From Silene latifolia (lineage: Eukaryota > Streptophyta > Magnoliopsida > Caryophyllales > Caryophyllaceae), in contig NC_133532.1 in NCBI RefSeq assembly GCF_048544455.1, positions 15,688,948 through 15,752,947 on the forward strand: 64,000 nucleotides of DNA, read 5' to 3'. The notes under the pieces are model-generated. The model had not been told where the DNA came from, made no database searches, and worked only from the letters and a program-made list of their open reading frames with translations. Every line of letters begins with the position of its first letter. Within the stretch, counting starts at the first letter, position 1. Made by a program: the position numbers and the translations under genes. Shown here in pieces: positions 20,896 to 33,100 of this stretch.

Positions 20896-22890
20896 ACAAC
20901 TAATTTGAAAGTTGTTGAATCATCTCTAATCCTTGAAGGGAATAATTGATTCATAAGTTGAATTTTGATCAACTTACATGTATTATCATGCTATATAGCA
21001 CATTGAAACATGCGTTGTGATAAGCATGCATATGTCATCATTGTATATGTTGACAATTATAATTGTTGGTCATATGAAAATACTCAAAGAGTAATATATT
21101 CCCTATTGGAATATTGACGAGTCTTGCTTATATATATGAGACACTTATTGTGTCATATGTCAGATGTCACATCATTTATCTAGCCGGATATAAAATTTTA
21201 ATTTGAGATTTACTAATACAAGTATTGCTATAAGATTAGCATGATGAATATTGTCAACTAAACTATGGCATGTGTCCATGTGATAAGTGAAATTATTGAG
21301 ATACATCCAATTCTCATTAAAGATTGCCGTGTATTTTTGGCAAACTAAAAAAGTTGACATGATATGATTCTTATGTGACAAATTAAAGTCATTCGGGTTC
21401 TTACTATATCCGTTTTGATAAACTTTGAGTTTATCTTCAAGAAAAGATAAGTGCTGAAATTCCCTAATGTAGAAATCTTATTAAAGGTAAGACAATACAC
21501 TGAGATTGAGTATATATGATGTTGGAGATCTAAAAACTACTCGAAAAAGAACTTAAATGTTCGTGTATGGATTGACACTATATTGTGTGACTTGTAGTCA
21601 CATAATGATTTTTCTGAGTATTTCCCAGGATTAAAAATCACATTCAGATTTTTATATAAAATCGTTGATCTCCTAAATTGGGCATTGTAAAATCAGCATA
21701 TTAAAAATCCAACTGCATTATACATTTCTTCCAGAAATATTTTGTTATTGTATAAAGATGCCCATATAAATTCTCACCGATGATATGAGAAATTGAGATC
21801 TAAGGTGGTTATGATAAATATTTAAACTATACATTGGTTATAGTTTTTACCACCTTAGGGGGAGAAAGTGTGTTAAAGCTGGTAAAAACAAATATGATCC
21901 ATACTGAACCAGAAGTTCAGAGAAATATTATACATTAAATTCATTGAGTAGAGGTTTTTGAATTTGATATAAGAAAATGTTTTACCACAATAATACAAGT
22001 ACACATGAAGTGTAGTATAAGGAAAGTCAAGATGAATTGACGGTTCCAATGAATAAATGTGAAATAGGAAGTTCAAGCAGTTGGTATGACATATAATTGC
22101 TATATTTGAAGTGTCCCTGAAGTGACACGATATCTGAAGTATAATAGATGGCTTAAATGAATATAATGGTACTAAATACATACAAATTCAAATATCATTA
22201 AACAGTACTGATATCATCAACAGATGATGAAATTATATCGATATATTTATGGAACCTACATACATTTGCGCACGATATTTTATATATGGACTCGATAATG
22301 GGGATCTTATATAAGTCCATTTTGATTGTCGACATATAATCAATGATTATAAATGAGCTCATAGACTAGAAGTCTAATTATTGACCTCAAGTTAATCCAA
22401 ATTATGAATACTGGAAAAGAAAACTGTACAGTTTGCATTTTGAGTCATCATCATGTGCATATAGAGAGTAAGTTCATCATTGCATCTTAGTTTTAATATA
22501 TACATTATTATTGCATATTTGTTAGAATATGTTATTTAGAACTTAGTTTCATATCATATGCATGCATATTTTTCGTAATATTGTTTGAAATAGATAAATG
22601 TTTAAAAGGAGTAATATATTTTACTCCTATGAGGATAACTCTCTGTAGGAGCCTCTTATAAATGATCATCAATTGTTATTGGTTGATCAATTGAGTTATT
22701 GAAAACTCTTGATGAAATATATAAACCTCTACAATACGATTGAAAGATATCGTAATTAGTTCCAAAATGGAACAGTAAAACTCTTATAATGTTTATTTGA
22801 AAAGTTATTGTCTCAACTTGAAGTTTGAGCACATTGAACGAGCTTTTTGCTAAACATGTGAAATTAGTTTATGGTCCAAAAGTACCATAA
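20896..22890. repeat. Series of short hairpins with a shared loop, right part
   Basis: This continues the series at 1937-2776 across the Tat insertion. Spans, with arm and loop: 20896-20915 (ACAACT, AATTTGAA); about 20917-20953 (GAATCA outer arm around CCTTGAAG); 20954-20976 (TAAGTTGA, ATTTTGA); 21904-21920 (CTGAA, CCAGAAGT); 22111-22128 (GTGTC, CCTGAAGT); 22362-22376 (TAGAC, TAGAA); 22811-22828 (CTCAA, CTTGAAGT); 22869-22890 (TTATGGT, CCAAAAGT). There are also plain palindromes (21417-21435, 22607-22628 with 8-bp arms AGGAGTAA) and a nested stem at 21801-21857. No ORF of note is present. Confidence 0.6.
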
Positions 22891-23040
22891 CGTTTAGAAT
22901 AAGGTGTAGTGAACATCTACAATGAAAAATGTCAATCCATACATATATGGTTTAGCAAAGAACCGCTCAAAGGTATTAGATGATTTATTCAATAATGATC
23001 GAATTGATTCTCCTGAACATAATGAATTTAGGAATGAAAG

Positions 23041-23847
23041 CTACACTCTTTTTCCCTTCGACTAGGTTTTTTCTCCCAATGGATTTTTCCTAGTAAGGTT
23101 TTTAACGAGGTAGCATTATAAGGCATGAGGATCCTCTCCATTTCCTTTCTCTCCATTTCCTCTCTAAGATTCATATAATAATAGGTTTTATTCTACACCC
23201 ATTTTCTCTTTATTTTCATGCATAAAATTGGAGCCTTTGGATGAAGCTAGAATACGATCCGGTCCGTTAAAAAGAAATGGACCATCCATTTCTTTTAAGA
23301 AATGGAGAGAACCTTGGCTCCATTATAAGCGCATTAATACGCTATAGTTATGATCATCATGATTGTTGAGATGACAGTTGTTTTAGACATAATGTTATAT
23401 ATCATCTATTGTACTCTATCATATTATGGAGCCATGGAGGTATTAATTGAAATGAAGATTTAAGAGTTATTATGAAATATTATATCCGGACTCTGAGTCT
23501 CAAAGAAATATGATATCGAAGCTGTCATGGATTTTTATTGATCGAAGATTCAAGTTTATTATTCACAATGGGTACCACTTCAACGATCGAGAAGTTATAT
23601 CAAATAATAGATCATTTCAAGATTTATCAAGTTATGTAATTATCAGGGGGAGCACGCGCCGTACTCTTTTTCCTTAGCCATGGTTTTGTCCCACTGGGTT
23701 TTCCATGGAAAGGTTTTAACGAGCCAGCTTGTTATGCGTGTTTGAAGATTAGTGTACTCTTTTCCTTCACTAGTGTTTTTCCCACGGGGTTTTTCGAGGA
23801 AGGTTTTAACGAGACATCTTCTTCAGTGATGGACATCCAAGGGGGAG
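23041..23847 (+). repeat. Three copies of a Copia pre-PPT hairpin module and the PPT
   Basis: Copies near 23046, 23661 and 23754 share CTCTTTTTCC, a central TTTTxxCCCACTGGGTTTT block and AAGGTTTTTAACGAG. The stems differ: ACTAGG/CCTAGT in the first, CCATGG/CCATGG in the second, decayed in the third. I know this module from the region just upstream of the 3' LTR of several plant Ty1-copia elements. The purine run CCAAGGGGGAG at 23837-23847 is the PPT. A MITE (23123-23320) separates the first copy from the others. Confidence 0.65.
23123..23320. mobile_element. Small Mutator-like MITE (198 bp)
   Basis: It is flanked by a perfect 9-bp duplication, CATTATAAG (23114-23122 and 23321-23329). The ends share an inverted CTCTCCATTTC block (left near 23132; right GAAATGGAGAG near 23300). 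It has no coding capacity. The 9-bp duplication suggests the Mutator superfamily. It is inserted in the Copia-type tail, so it is younger than that element. Confidence 0.7.
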
Positions 23848-24043
23848 TGTTATGAAATATTATGGTATAATATTATATGGATGTCCATATCTTAGAATAT
23901 TCTAGAGTATATTATCTTATGAAAATTCTACCCTCATTGTACATGTATATATACCCCTTCATAATAGAATAATAGACAGTTATGTCTCCCTCTATATTCT
24001 CTCTAACTTTCTCTCTATAATTATCTTTTGTCTTTATTTCACA
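23848..24043 (+). repeat. 3' LTR of a decayed Ty1-copia element
   Basis: This segment of about 196 bp starts TGTTATGAAATATT directly after the PPT and ends near CACA at 24043. It contains a possible TATA box (TATATATACC near 23947) and CT-rich sequence after it. The matching 5' LTR was not found in the window, and no coding remnants could be read between the hairpin series and this LTR. Confidence 0.6.
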
Positions 24044-24138
24044 ATAAGGTGAGATTTTTCTTAATTGAAGAGAGTACATCGTTTAGAAAGAAGCATTGAA
24101 GTGACATAAAACATAAAACATTTTTATAATTTCATAAG

Positions 24139-24839
24139 CGCGAAAGTGGCAATTGAGCCCCATTAATTTGACTAATCATGAGATTAAACCCCTTAAGTTT
24201 GGATTGTAGCAATTAGGCCCCATAAGTTATGCAAAAGGTAAAATTAAGCCCCTTACCCAAAATCTCATGATAAATTCAATATATCATATTACATAAGTGA
24301 AATTGATTACACTTTTTACAATATATACAATCAAAATAAAAGTTAACAGTGAAATCAAAATTGAAAATGAATTAGCATCAATTAGAGAAGATTTTAGATT
24401 ATTTTATAAAAATAAAATATTTATATTTTATTAAAGAATTGGATATTTTTCTTAAATTTGTTAACAATTATTTCCGGAAAAAAAATATATATAATGCTTT
24501 TTATTTTATTTTGTGAAAAGATGAGACATACCAAAAATGTAAAATGATGATTTTCTGCGAAAAAAAAGTAAAATAAAACTAAAGTTTTTTTTTTCCAGAA
24601 TTTTAAAATATTGTCTTTGTTTACATCTAACAAAAAAAGAATTTTGCACTTTTCTTTAAACAAAATATAACCTAATTGAGTTATTGTGATATAAGAAAAT
24701 GAATTTTTATGAGATTTTGGGTAAGGGGGCTTAATTTCACCTTTTACATAACTTATGGGGCGTAATTGTTACAATCAAAATTTAAGGGGTTTGATTTCAC
24801 CATTAACTAAAGTAATGAGGCTAAATTACCACTTTTGCG
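24139..24839. mobile_element. Mutator-like MITE with about 140-bp inverted repeats and 10-bp TSD
   Basis: The element starts CGCGAAAGTGG and ends CCACTTTTGCG. The ends are inverted copies of each other for about 140 bp (blocks such as CCCCATAAGTTATG and TTAAGCCCC...TTACCCAAAATCTCAT). It is flanked by a perfect 10-bp duplication, ATTTCATAAG (24129-24138 and 24840-24849). The 701 bp between have no transposase, and the centre is AT-rich. Confidence 0.85.
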
Positions 24840-25110
24840 ATTTCATAAGTTTTCCTTAACTTTTCAACATATATTTACTACCCTATATTGAAGATTGATC
24901 CCCAAATGACTATTGCATAGTAGGTGTTGATGCAATGTGGTGTCGATTTACTTTAATATCTTGACTTTTTATCTAATTTATAAAATAATTAGATATCTTG
25001 ACTTTTTAATTTTCATACATTTTTATAAATAATACATAGATAAGCAGAATTATAGATAAATAGATACTAGATTATACCATTTCTAAAGACGGCTTATCTC
25101 ACCTCCATAA

Positions 25111-26202
25111 TCAATACTATATATTAATTCCAGAAACCAAGGGACTTCAATGTAATTAAAGAAAGTTATACAAATTAATTATAATATATAGTTTTAAATT
25201 ACTAGCACCGTGTGATGGACCCGATTAAGGGATTTCAATGCAAATATTATATAGTTTGGGTTAAAATTAAATTATATAGAAACTTGGTAATTTTCCTAAA
25301 TATTTGTAAGAGGCTAAAACATGGTTAATTTTCTTAAAATAAAATAATTAATTAAGATGGTCAATTTCAAGGAGACTAAAAGAAAGAAGATGTTTGGTAA
25401 TTTTCCTAAATATTTATAGAAGACTAGAAGATGGTCAATTTCCTTAAAATAAAATAATTAATTAGTATAAACATGCACACTTATGGTGTTAATTATTATC
25501 ATCATAAATTATATACTAAATTTAAAACTATGCAATTTTATTAAACTTTTAGTTTATTAGATGTATAGATATGTTAATTATTTAACATAGAAAAATATAA
25601 TATAAGTAGGTTATAAATAATTTAAGTTGCATAATTTTTTCGAATTGATTTAATGCATATAAATATATAATCCTCTTAAAATTGCATGCCTAAGTAGTAA
25701 AAATAATTTCGTCAGTAAAGAAAAGAATTGTAGTAACATTGAATATAGTTATATGATAGTAATCACTCGATCATTTGAATAGTGAGTAACAGTATTATCA
25801 GCGAGATTAGTGAATGTGGTAGAAACAACAACGGGAGTATTGAAATAATCAATATTAATCCGAGAATAATGAAAGTAACAATAATTACGGCGGGAGTAGT
25901 GAAATTATCAATATTGATGCGGCAGTGGTGACAGCAACAATAATTACGGCGGGAGTAGTGAAAGCAACAATGATTACGGGCAAGTAGTGAAATGTTATTA
26001 CTATTGTTTCATTAATAAGAGTAAAATATTAATAGCGGGAGTAGTGAATTTGTCTCAAAATTTATTTTATCGTAATTTTAGGATACGTCATATAAAAATA
26101 TGTTAATTTTAAATTTATGGGTGACAACTTTTAATTTTATTTAATAAAAAAAAATTAATGGTAAGTAGAGGTAGCCCGGGCGAAACCGGGCACCAATACT
26201 AG
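25111..26202 (+). mobile_element. Candidate non-autonomous Helitron
   Basis: It begins TC (TCAATACTATATATTAATTC) after an A, and ends CTAG followed by T, the insertion rule of Helitrons. A 6-bp stem (GCCCGG, 26174-26179, with CCGGGC, 26186-26191) sits 11 nt before the CTAG end. There is no Rep/helicase ORF. Inside are a duplicated unit of about 115 bp (TTGGTAATTTTCCTAAATAT, near 25285 and 25395) and several degenerate copies of a unit containing AATTACGGCGGGAGTAGTGAA (25825-25995). No target duplication is expected. Confidence 0.6.
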
Positions 26203-27106
26203 TTCAATAATATTCTAGACACCTTTAAAACCACCTGAGCTACAACTATACAAGTCAATTGATATCTTCATTATATATTTTTTATGGACAATTTTTAAAA
26301 TAAAGTATATCCCACCTTACCATACAATACAATGTCCATAAAACCCGATTACCTAAAATCCTTAACTCCTTGGATGCTTTACCTATATATGAAAAATTCT
26401 TATGTCCTTCGGGATGATTGTATTCCTTACGCCTAAGCCTTTATAATGTATTTCATTTGGTGGATTGCCTTTACTTATGTAAGTTTAAGGAGGACGGTCT
26501 TCCCAGACGACACATGCATTTTTTTTACCTATACTCGACCCTTCATTATCAAACTCACTTCATAAATCGAACCATATCTTATCAGAGCAAATCTCCCTTG
26601 TGACATTCACAAGCTTGCGACGGGTCAAGTACTATATATGTGGGTCAATAAAATAAAATAGATTGCTACTTCCTAAACACCTAAACACTCTATTTTTATC
26701 TTATCTACTTACATAAGCAACGAGTGAATGATACTTTAACCGTTATAAACTTACGATGAATATATCCGTCACATATTTGTGATCTTAAACTTGCGATGAA
26801 TATATCCGTCACATATTTGTGATCTTATCACACTCCAACTTTCACAGTCCCACCAATTCTTAACCTTTTTCTTCATCTCATTTAAAAAAACACCTCATCA
26901 TTGATTTACTCCGCTAGTAAATAAACACAATACAATCAGACACAATTATCGCCTGCCGAAGAAGACGACTACTCCGTGTTTGTTTCCGTATCCGTATCCG
27001 TATCCGTATGTAGGTAAGCCACACTTTTCTCCTCCTTCTCCTAGTATTTCCGTCGCTATCTTTATTCTTACTCTACCTCTCAACTATTTTGTAGGGTTTT
27101 GCAGTC
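26203..27106 (+). promoter_or_regulatory. Upstream region and 5' UTR of the helicase-RBR gene
   Basis: A tandem duplication of 40 bp lies at 26747-26786 and 26787-26826 (one mismatch; core CGATGAATATATCCGTCAC). A TCCGTA hexamer is repeated three to four times at about 26985-27009. AG|GTAAGCC at 27014 and TTGTAG at 27094 could bound a short intron in the 5' UTR, ending 12 bp before the ATG at 27107. The exact transcription start cannot be read. Confidence 0.45.
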
Positions 27107-30100
27107 ATGTATGCCAGCAGACGCTATTCTAACGACACCTACGGTGACCGTCGTCCGGTCACCAACCGTCACCACTATAACCCGCACCCGCGCCCTCCGT
27201 ATCGTCCCCAACAACGACTCCCGCCCCCACCCCCACCTATACCGGAACCCCCAAAAAACCAAACCGACAATTTCATCATTAAACTACGAGTCGGAGTCGG
27301 AGTCGGAGTCGGTTTTTCTCGTAGAAATGCGATTGTGTTGTTAATTAAACAATGCTGCACTACTCCACCTGACACATTTTCCTATAGGGAATCCGGTTCA
27401 CTTGCCGGAAAGCTGTTTTTTACTGAATGGACCGCGGCTCTAAACGCTGTCGTTTTGATTTGGGAAACTCGTCTCGCTGGGTCACATAAGTTTACCCCTA
27501 CCTTAGAGTTCAATGTTACCGTCCCATCTGACGTGGATGAGCTTAATTCACGGCTTAGACCGGTTTTCTCCCGGTTTATTCAGGCTTCGCTTTCCTGTGA
27601 GGTGATGCTTAATCTTGAGGCCAAAAAAAAGGGTTTGTGGGAGGAGATTAAACGGATTTCCGAGGTTTTGAGGAAGCAACAGCCTATGAATGTCTATGAG
27701 GAGCTTGATTATAAGCGAAAGCGGTTGAAAGATGAAAAGGGTATGATTTTGAAGAGGATTGAGGAGTTTAAGGGTGCTATGGAGTGTATCAAGTGTTATA
27801 TTCACGGTCTTGAGCTTAATCTAGAGTTTGATGATCGGCCTCCTGCGTTTCGGTTTAAGCCGGGGTTGGATTGGGCCAGGATTTATAGCTTGATCATGAG
27901 GGAGTGTCGTAGATTTGAGGATGGTTTGCCTATCTATGTCGACCGTCGTGAACTTCTCAAACTTGTCCAACGTCAGCAGGTATATTTACTACCTTTTCAG
28001 AGGCAATTTTACCTATAAAGTTGTTTCCTTTGTCTGACTTTATTATGCGATTGTACTGCTACCGTTGCTGGTTTATAAATGTAGGCTGTAAATTTTCTAA
28101 TGTAGTGCTATCTTGATGTCTTGCTTGTTCCATAATCGACACCAGGACCTATGTCTTAGCTATACAGTGTATCGTGTAAATTGAATTTATTTCTATGTTC
28201 TACTCTGTTGTAACGACAAAGGCAAGCCTTTCTGTGGCTCGTTGTAAGCAATTTGGGAAATTAGGAAGTATTGGAATGTAATTAGCTCATTAAACCTAAA
28301 AAACGACCTTAGACACGTGATTTTGTAATCCATTGCTTAACGTTGGTATGTTGCTCCTCTTTAGTTTGTGCGCAAGGGGTACAAGGAAGAGAGAAGGTAC
28401 ACAGAAAGGAGAAGTTGGCTAGGTGGTGGGTGAGGATTAGATGGGGGTTGGATTGGTGGAATTGGTTGGATGAATAACAAAAGTTGAAAATGAGATGGCA
28501 TGGGAACGTCAGGTAATTGACTGTCTGTCCGGCATCCAATACTTCCAAAAGTAAGAAGAAACGAGACTTGGGTTTAGGATGATTTATTCTCTCTTTATTT
28601 AACGAATTTGAAAAATTGCTAGATTTGTTGCTTCAGTAAAAATTCCAATTTTCATCACTGATAATTAAAATTCTATTGACATAGAGAATTACACTGTTCA
28701 ATGCTTCCAAAAAGGTAGGTGTGAATCTTTTGTTAATAACTACTAGTATTGTTCTCTTTTATAGAAAGATATTAGCAATTTAGCAGCTGTTTAGGTTTTT
28801 GGGAGTTCTCATGAACATTCATTAGAATAGACTATGTCAAATGCTTATTCAAACCGCCACTTTATTTATTTGTAGTGTGTTGATATGGTTTTTAATTAAT
28901 CAAAAATATATCAAAGGTTTAAGTTCCTTATGTCAAATGAAGTATTTTGAAGCCTTTTCTCCGGATTTTTTTTTGGTGGTCTAGCTTAAATTAAACTATA
29001 CATTTTGTATTCAAAACAAAAACAAGGCTCCTTTTCTTTTTGAGTAAATTAAAGTATCGCAAACGGGGTGTTGGGTTCACCGAATATATGTATGAAGTAT
29101 GGATTTAGAAAACGCTCTCAAATTTCTAGAATTTTGAAGAGATCTAGGATCCCTTTGTTTTCCTGGTCTTCTTCCTCAACACTTCTTCCCTTCCCTTCAA
29201 TTCTTTTTCTTCGTAACCATCTTCTCTATGTTCATGGTTATGTAGATTTTGTTTTTCTGTTTAGTCATTATTGAAAAAAAGTCAGTTTTCTTTCTTGATT
29301 TTTACCTTCTTAAAGATTCGACTTTAATTTACTCTCCATATTAGCCTAGGAGAGTTTATTTTAGTCATTTATCTTGCCTATAGAAGGTTTAAATCAAGGA
29401 TTTAAAAGCATCTTTTGTAAGAGTAGATGATATTACCATATCATTCTTAATCTTCAAGAGTATTTGAGAATATGTTTGACTCGTTTGGCACCTTTGGATT
29501 TCTATGAAATCTGTTTTGGTTAGTTTTGGGGATCTCGTTTTCTCATTGGTTGGTTGTTTTTCTATTTTAGATTGATTGTCAAACAGAGAAACTTGGTTGG
29601 TTGTTTTTCTATTTTAGATTGATTGATTGTCAACAAGATTTGAAACTGTGAGAGTAAGAGTAAGTTAGCTTAACCTGATAAATTTTAGTACTTTGTAAGA
29701 CTTTTACTTTAAGTTTTTTTTATTTTAGTTTATATTCTTTAATTCTTTGATAGGAGCTTTAAAGTGACTTTCTTTTTAGATGAGAAATTCCTCTTATTGC
29801 TCTTATTTATATGTTTTCTTTGTATTGTGAAAATCATTGATTTTCATTTACCTTTCTCATCCGCAAGGATGGTATATATGTTGATTTCCGATCAATCTAA
29901 TTTCATTACCTTCTCAAAAAAAAAAAACAAAAAAAAGAAAAAAGAAAAAACCATAGCAAGTGTTTGTGTAACAAAAATGAGGTATTCATACCCATACCTC
30001 AAACCCATAACAAATGGGTTTCTTATACCCAAGGAGGGGTGGGGGTATGCAATTGATACCCTTGGATATCAAATTACAAAATTAGAAAAAAACAAAAAAG

Positions 30101-33100
30101 TGAAAAAAAATTTATGGCATACTGCAAATGACATCTTTTATACATTTATTTGATTAAATTTATCTACATGATTTTATAATATTGAAATTTTTTACTTAAA
30201 ATTATATTATATTTTAACTTTGATTGAGTTTCAACCTCATACCTTGCTTGGATTGAGGGTAAAAGGAGGGGAATGCATATGGGAGTAATAGTTAAGGTGC
30301 ATTTTCCATGTTTGGCATGAGAGTAAATTATTCACTTCCTGAATCTATTACCCTCATGAAAGGGTAATACATTATCCACCCTCCCCCCGGGTAATGATTA
30401 AGGGAGTAAAACATCTACTCAGTAATCATTACCCTTATGCCAAACCTATCATCAATGAACTCATTACCCAAGTAATTAACTTCTCCCGTAATTATCACCC
30501 AATTAAAATTTACCCCCGAATTATTCCATGGATTCTAGGCAACCCCTTAGAAGTTAGACTTGATATAAACACAAGGTATGAAGAATCAAGCTCCAACCCT
30601 ATACCACCGGGGTATGATTACAGTAAAAGAGGCATGGCCATTTGAGTCACAAAACAAACCTATGCCCACGCACGAAACAAACGCGCCCTACGGTATGTGA
30701 TTAGGAGTTACTTACTTTTTCTGGTTACGGTAAAAGGGGGAAAGGCCATTTGGGTCACAAAAGTGTCGACATATCCATTTTGTTCACTTTCTCTAAACTC
30801 TAATTATGGTATAGGTTTCAAAGAGCTATAAACTTGGACTGATTTGGATGGGTATATCAATATGGCATTGTGTATCATTCGAGAAACAAATCTAGGATGA
30901 TTAATAGAACACAGGTGACTAAGATCGATTGAGAGGGGTGATAAACATTAGGCTGGACATGTTTGTATGAGTGAGTTGAAAGCAATGGAGTCTCCCGCTA
31001 CTTGAGGGTGCATATTTACTCGAGATTTTCTAATTGGCAAAAATGAAAATGATACGCACAAATGTCAATAAGAATTGTAATCGTCTTACAAGTTCATGAT
31101 TTGACGTTTATATTGCTTAAATATGATAAGCCAATACGGTGGAATGGTGGATTAATGAAGGAATTATGTGAGCCTAACGCTAGTGGTGCTATTGATTTGT
31201 GGTTAGTATAATATGTTGTTCACACACCATTAACAAGTTTGCTATATGTTGTACATCCGACCCGCTGCATCAGCGGGAGCCTTTGGGCGATATTGTTGGC
31301 ATTCTATAGTTTAATGATAAGGTGGATAAATGAAGAAATTATGTTACCCTGTGCTAGTAGGGAAATAGATTGTGCTTTATAATTATATGGCACAAATGCA
31401 TAATGTTCAATTGTCAGGTATCTTTTAAATACTTGATCTAGCGAACTACTTTTATATTTAGTTTTGTGAAACACCAATTTTTTTTTTTTTTTAATTATTT
31501 TTTTATGTTTAACACTTCCCAAGTTTTCTTCAAGGAAAAAAAATCAAGTTTTCGGGGTTAGGCGATTGATCCGATGTAGAATGGCTGATGGCACATGCCA
31601 ATATGCCATTAACAAGCTTACATGGAGACAGGAATTTCAAAATGAAGAGATTACTGATAGGATTTACCGTTTATAAAAAAATATTGAATTTTTTTTGGTG
31701 TTGCTTACAAGAATGGTGTAATTCCATGACTACTATCTGCATCGTTGTTAGTGGATATTATTAGTTTTGGCGATAAGATGTGCAAGGGCTTTGATGATAA
31801 GTAGGTTTAGTGGATATCACCGTTTCTATAAAAATAAGATTTTGGCATACTATAGTCGGAGCAACATGAGTCTTACAGAGAAAGTTGTCATCGTTGGAAT
31901 ATTCTTTTCTTCAGATTTCTTAATGATTGTGAGGAACCCTTTCTGTTGAAATTTTTGAAGTTGCTTTTTCTCTTAAAATTGTGTAACAATGGCTGATAAG
32001 ATATCTTCGAAGCACAATTCTTCTGGATCTTTCTTTGCTATGAATTTCTGCAATCTTTCTAAAAATCCACAAACAACAACTTCTCGGTATTTTCGCTTAG
32101 GCTGTAACTAAAGGGAATTACTTACAGAGGATATGCTCGAAAGGAAAATTTTAGCTTTGCTAGTTGTGGTTCTTTCTGTGGTAATGTTTTCTGGAATTTA
32201 TCCTTTTTGTTCTTTGAAAGTCAGTTGGGTACTTGGGTCCATCCTCGAAAGGCGAAAGATGTTATCTCTACTGAAAGGGTTTCTGAAGTTTGGAAGATGG
32301 TTCCTTTGGCTATTTTGTGGTGCACTTGGATTGAATGGAACGATCGTATTTTTGATGACGTAGCCTCTTCATTTCAAGAGTTCATGTTCATATGTTTCAC
32401 CCAGATTGAAACTTGTCTTTTCTTAGTGTCGTTGATATGATCAGCCACGATAGCTTGAGAGCATCCTTTTCCATCTCTCATTTTGTATATGGGTGTCACA
32501 TTTATGGTGTTTTTTGTATATGGGTGTAACTTTTAGGGCGTCTTTATCTATATGGGCGTCACCCAGTGGCGAATCTAGGATTTATGGAATGGGGGTGTTT
32601 AGTAAAAGTTATAGCATAAAAAAACGCCAAAACTCAAATCAAGGCCATCCCTAACATTTCGGGGGCCTTGTGCAATATTTAAAAAATAGACACTTTTAAC
32701 AATAACTTATATAGTTATATTAATATATAATTTTTAATTAATGCTTGATAAATACTAAAACAATAATCTAATAATGGAGAGCGGTAGCAAGGTTCACGGA
32801 AGTACTTATTTTTAAATATGATTATGCTTCTTTAAAATATCACTATATTGTCATTGTCATGGTGGGTTGATGAAGGTAAATAGCAAATAAGTTGATGTAG
32901 GTTTGATCCTTCCTAACAACACTTTCAATTGATTTTTAATATGCAAATTTAAAAATAAAAGTAAAAAATGCAATTGTTGGGGCTCGAACTCAGGTTGTTT
33001 AGTAGGTGGGTGATTGTTTCTATTTCTACCACTAAACCACTTAAGTTAATTGAAATATAAGCACACAACTATACATATATCTTTTGTTTTCCAGGATTAA

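Noticed and set aside
1937..22890. CRISPR-like or tRNA-derived array reading of the hairpin series
   Set aside because: The genome is a plant nuclear one; the units have no constant repeat except the 8-nt loop, spacing is irregular, and no tRNA-like fold or A/B box was seen.
29764..30153. 129-codon ORF in intron 1 of the helicase-RBR gene
   Set aside because: It depends on a poly-A tract read as poly-Lys, has no recognisable domain and lies wholly inside an intron.
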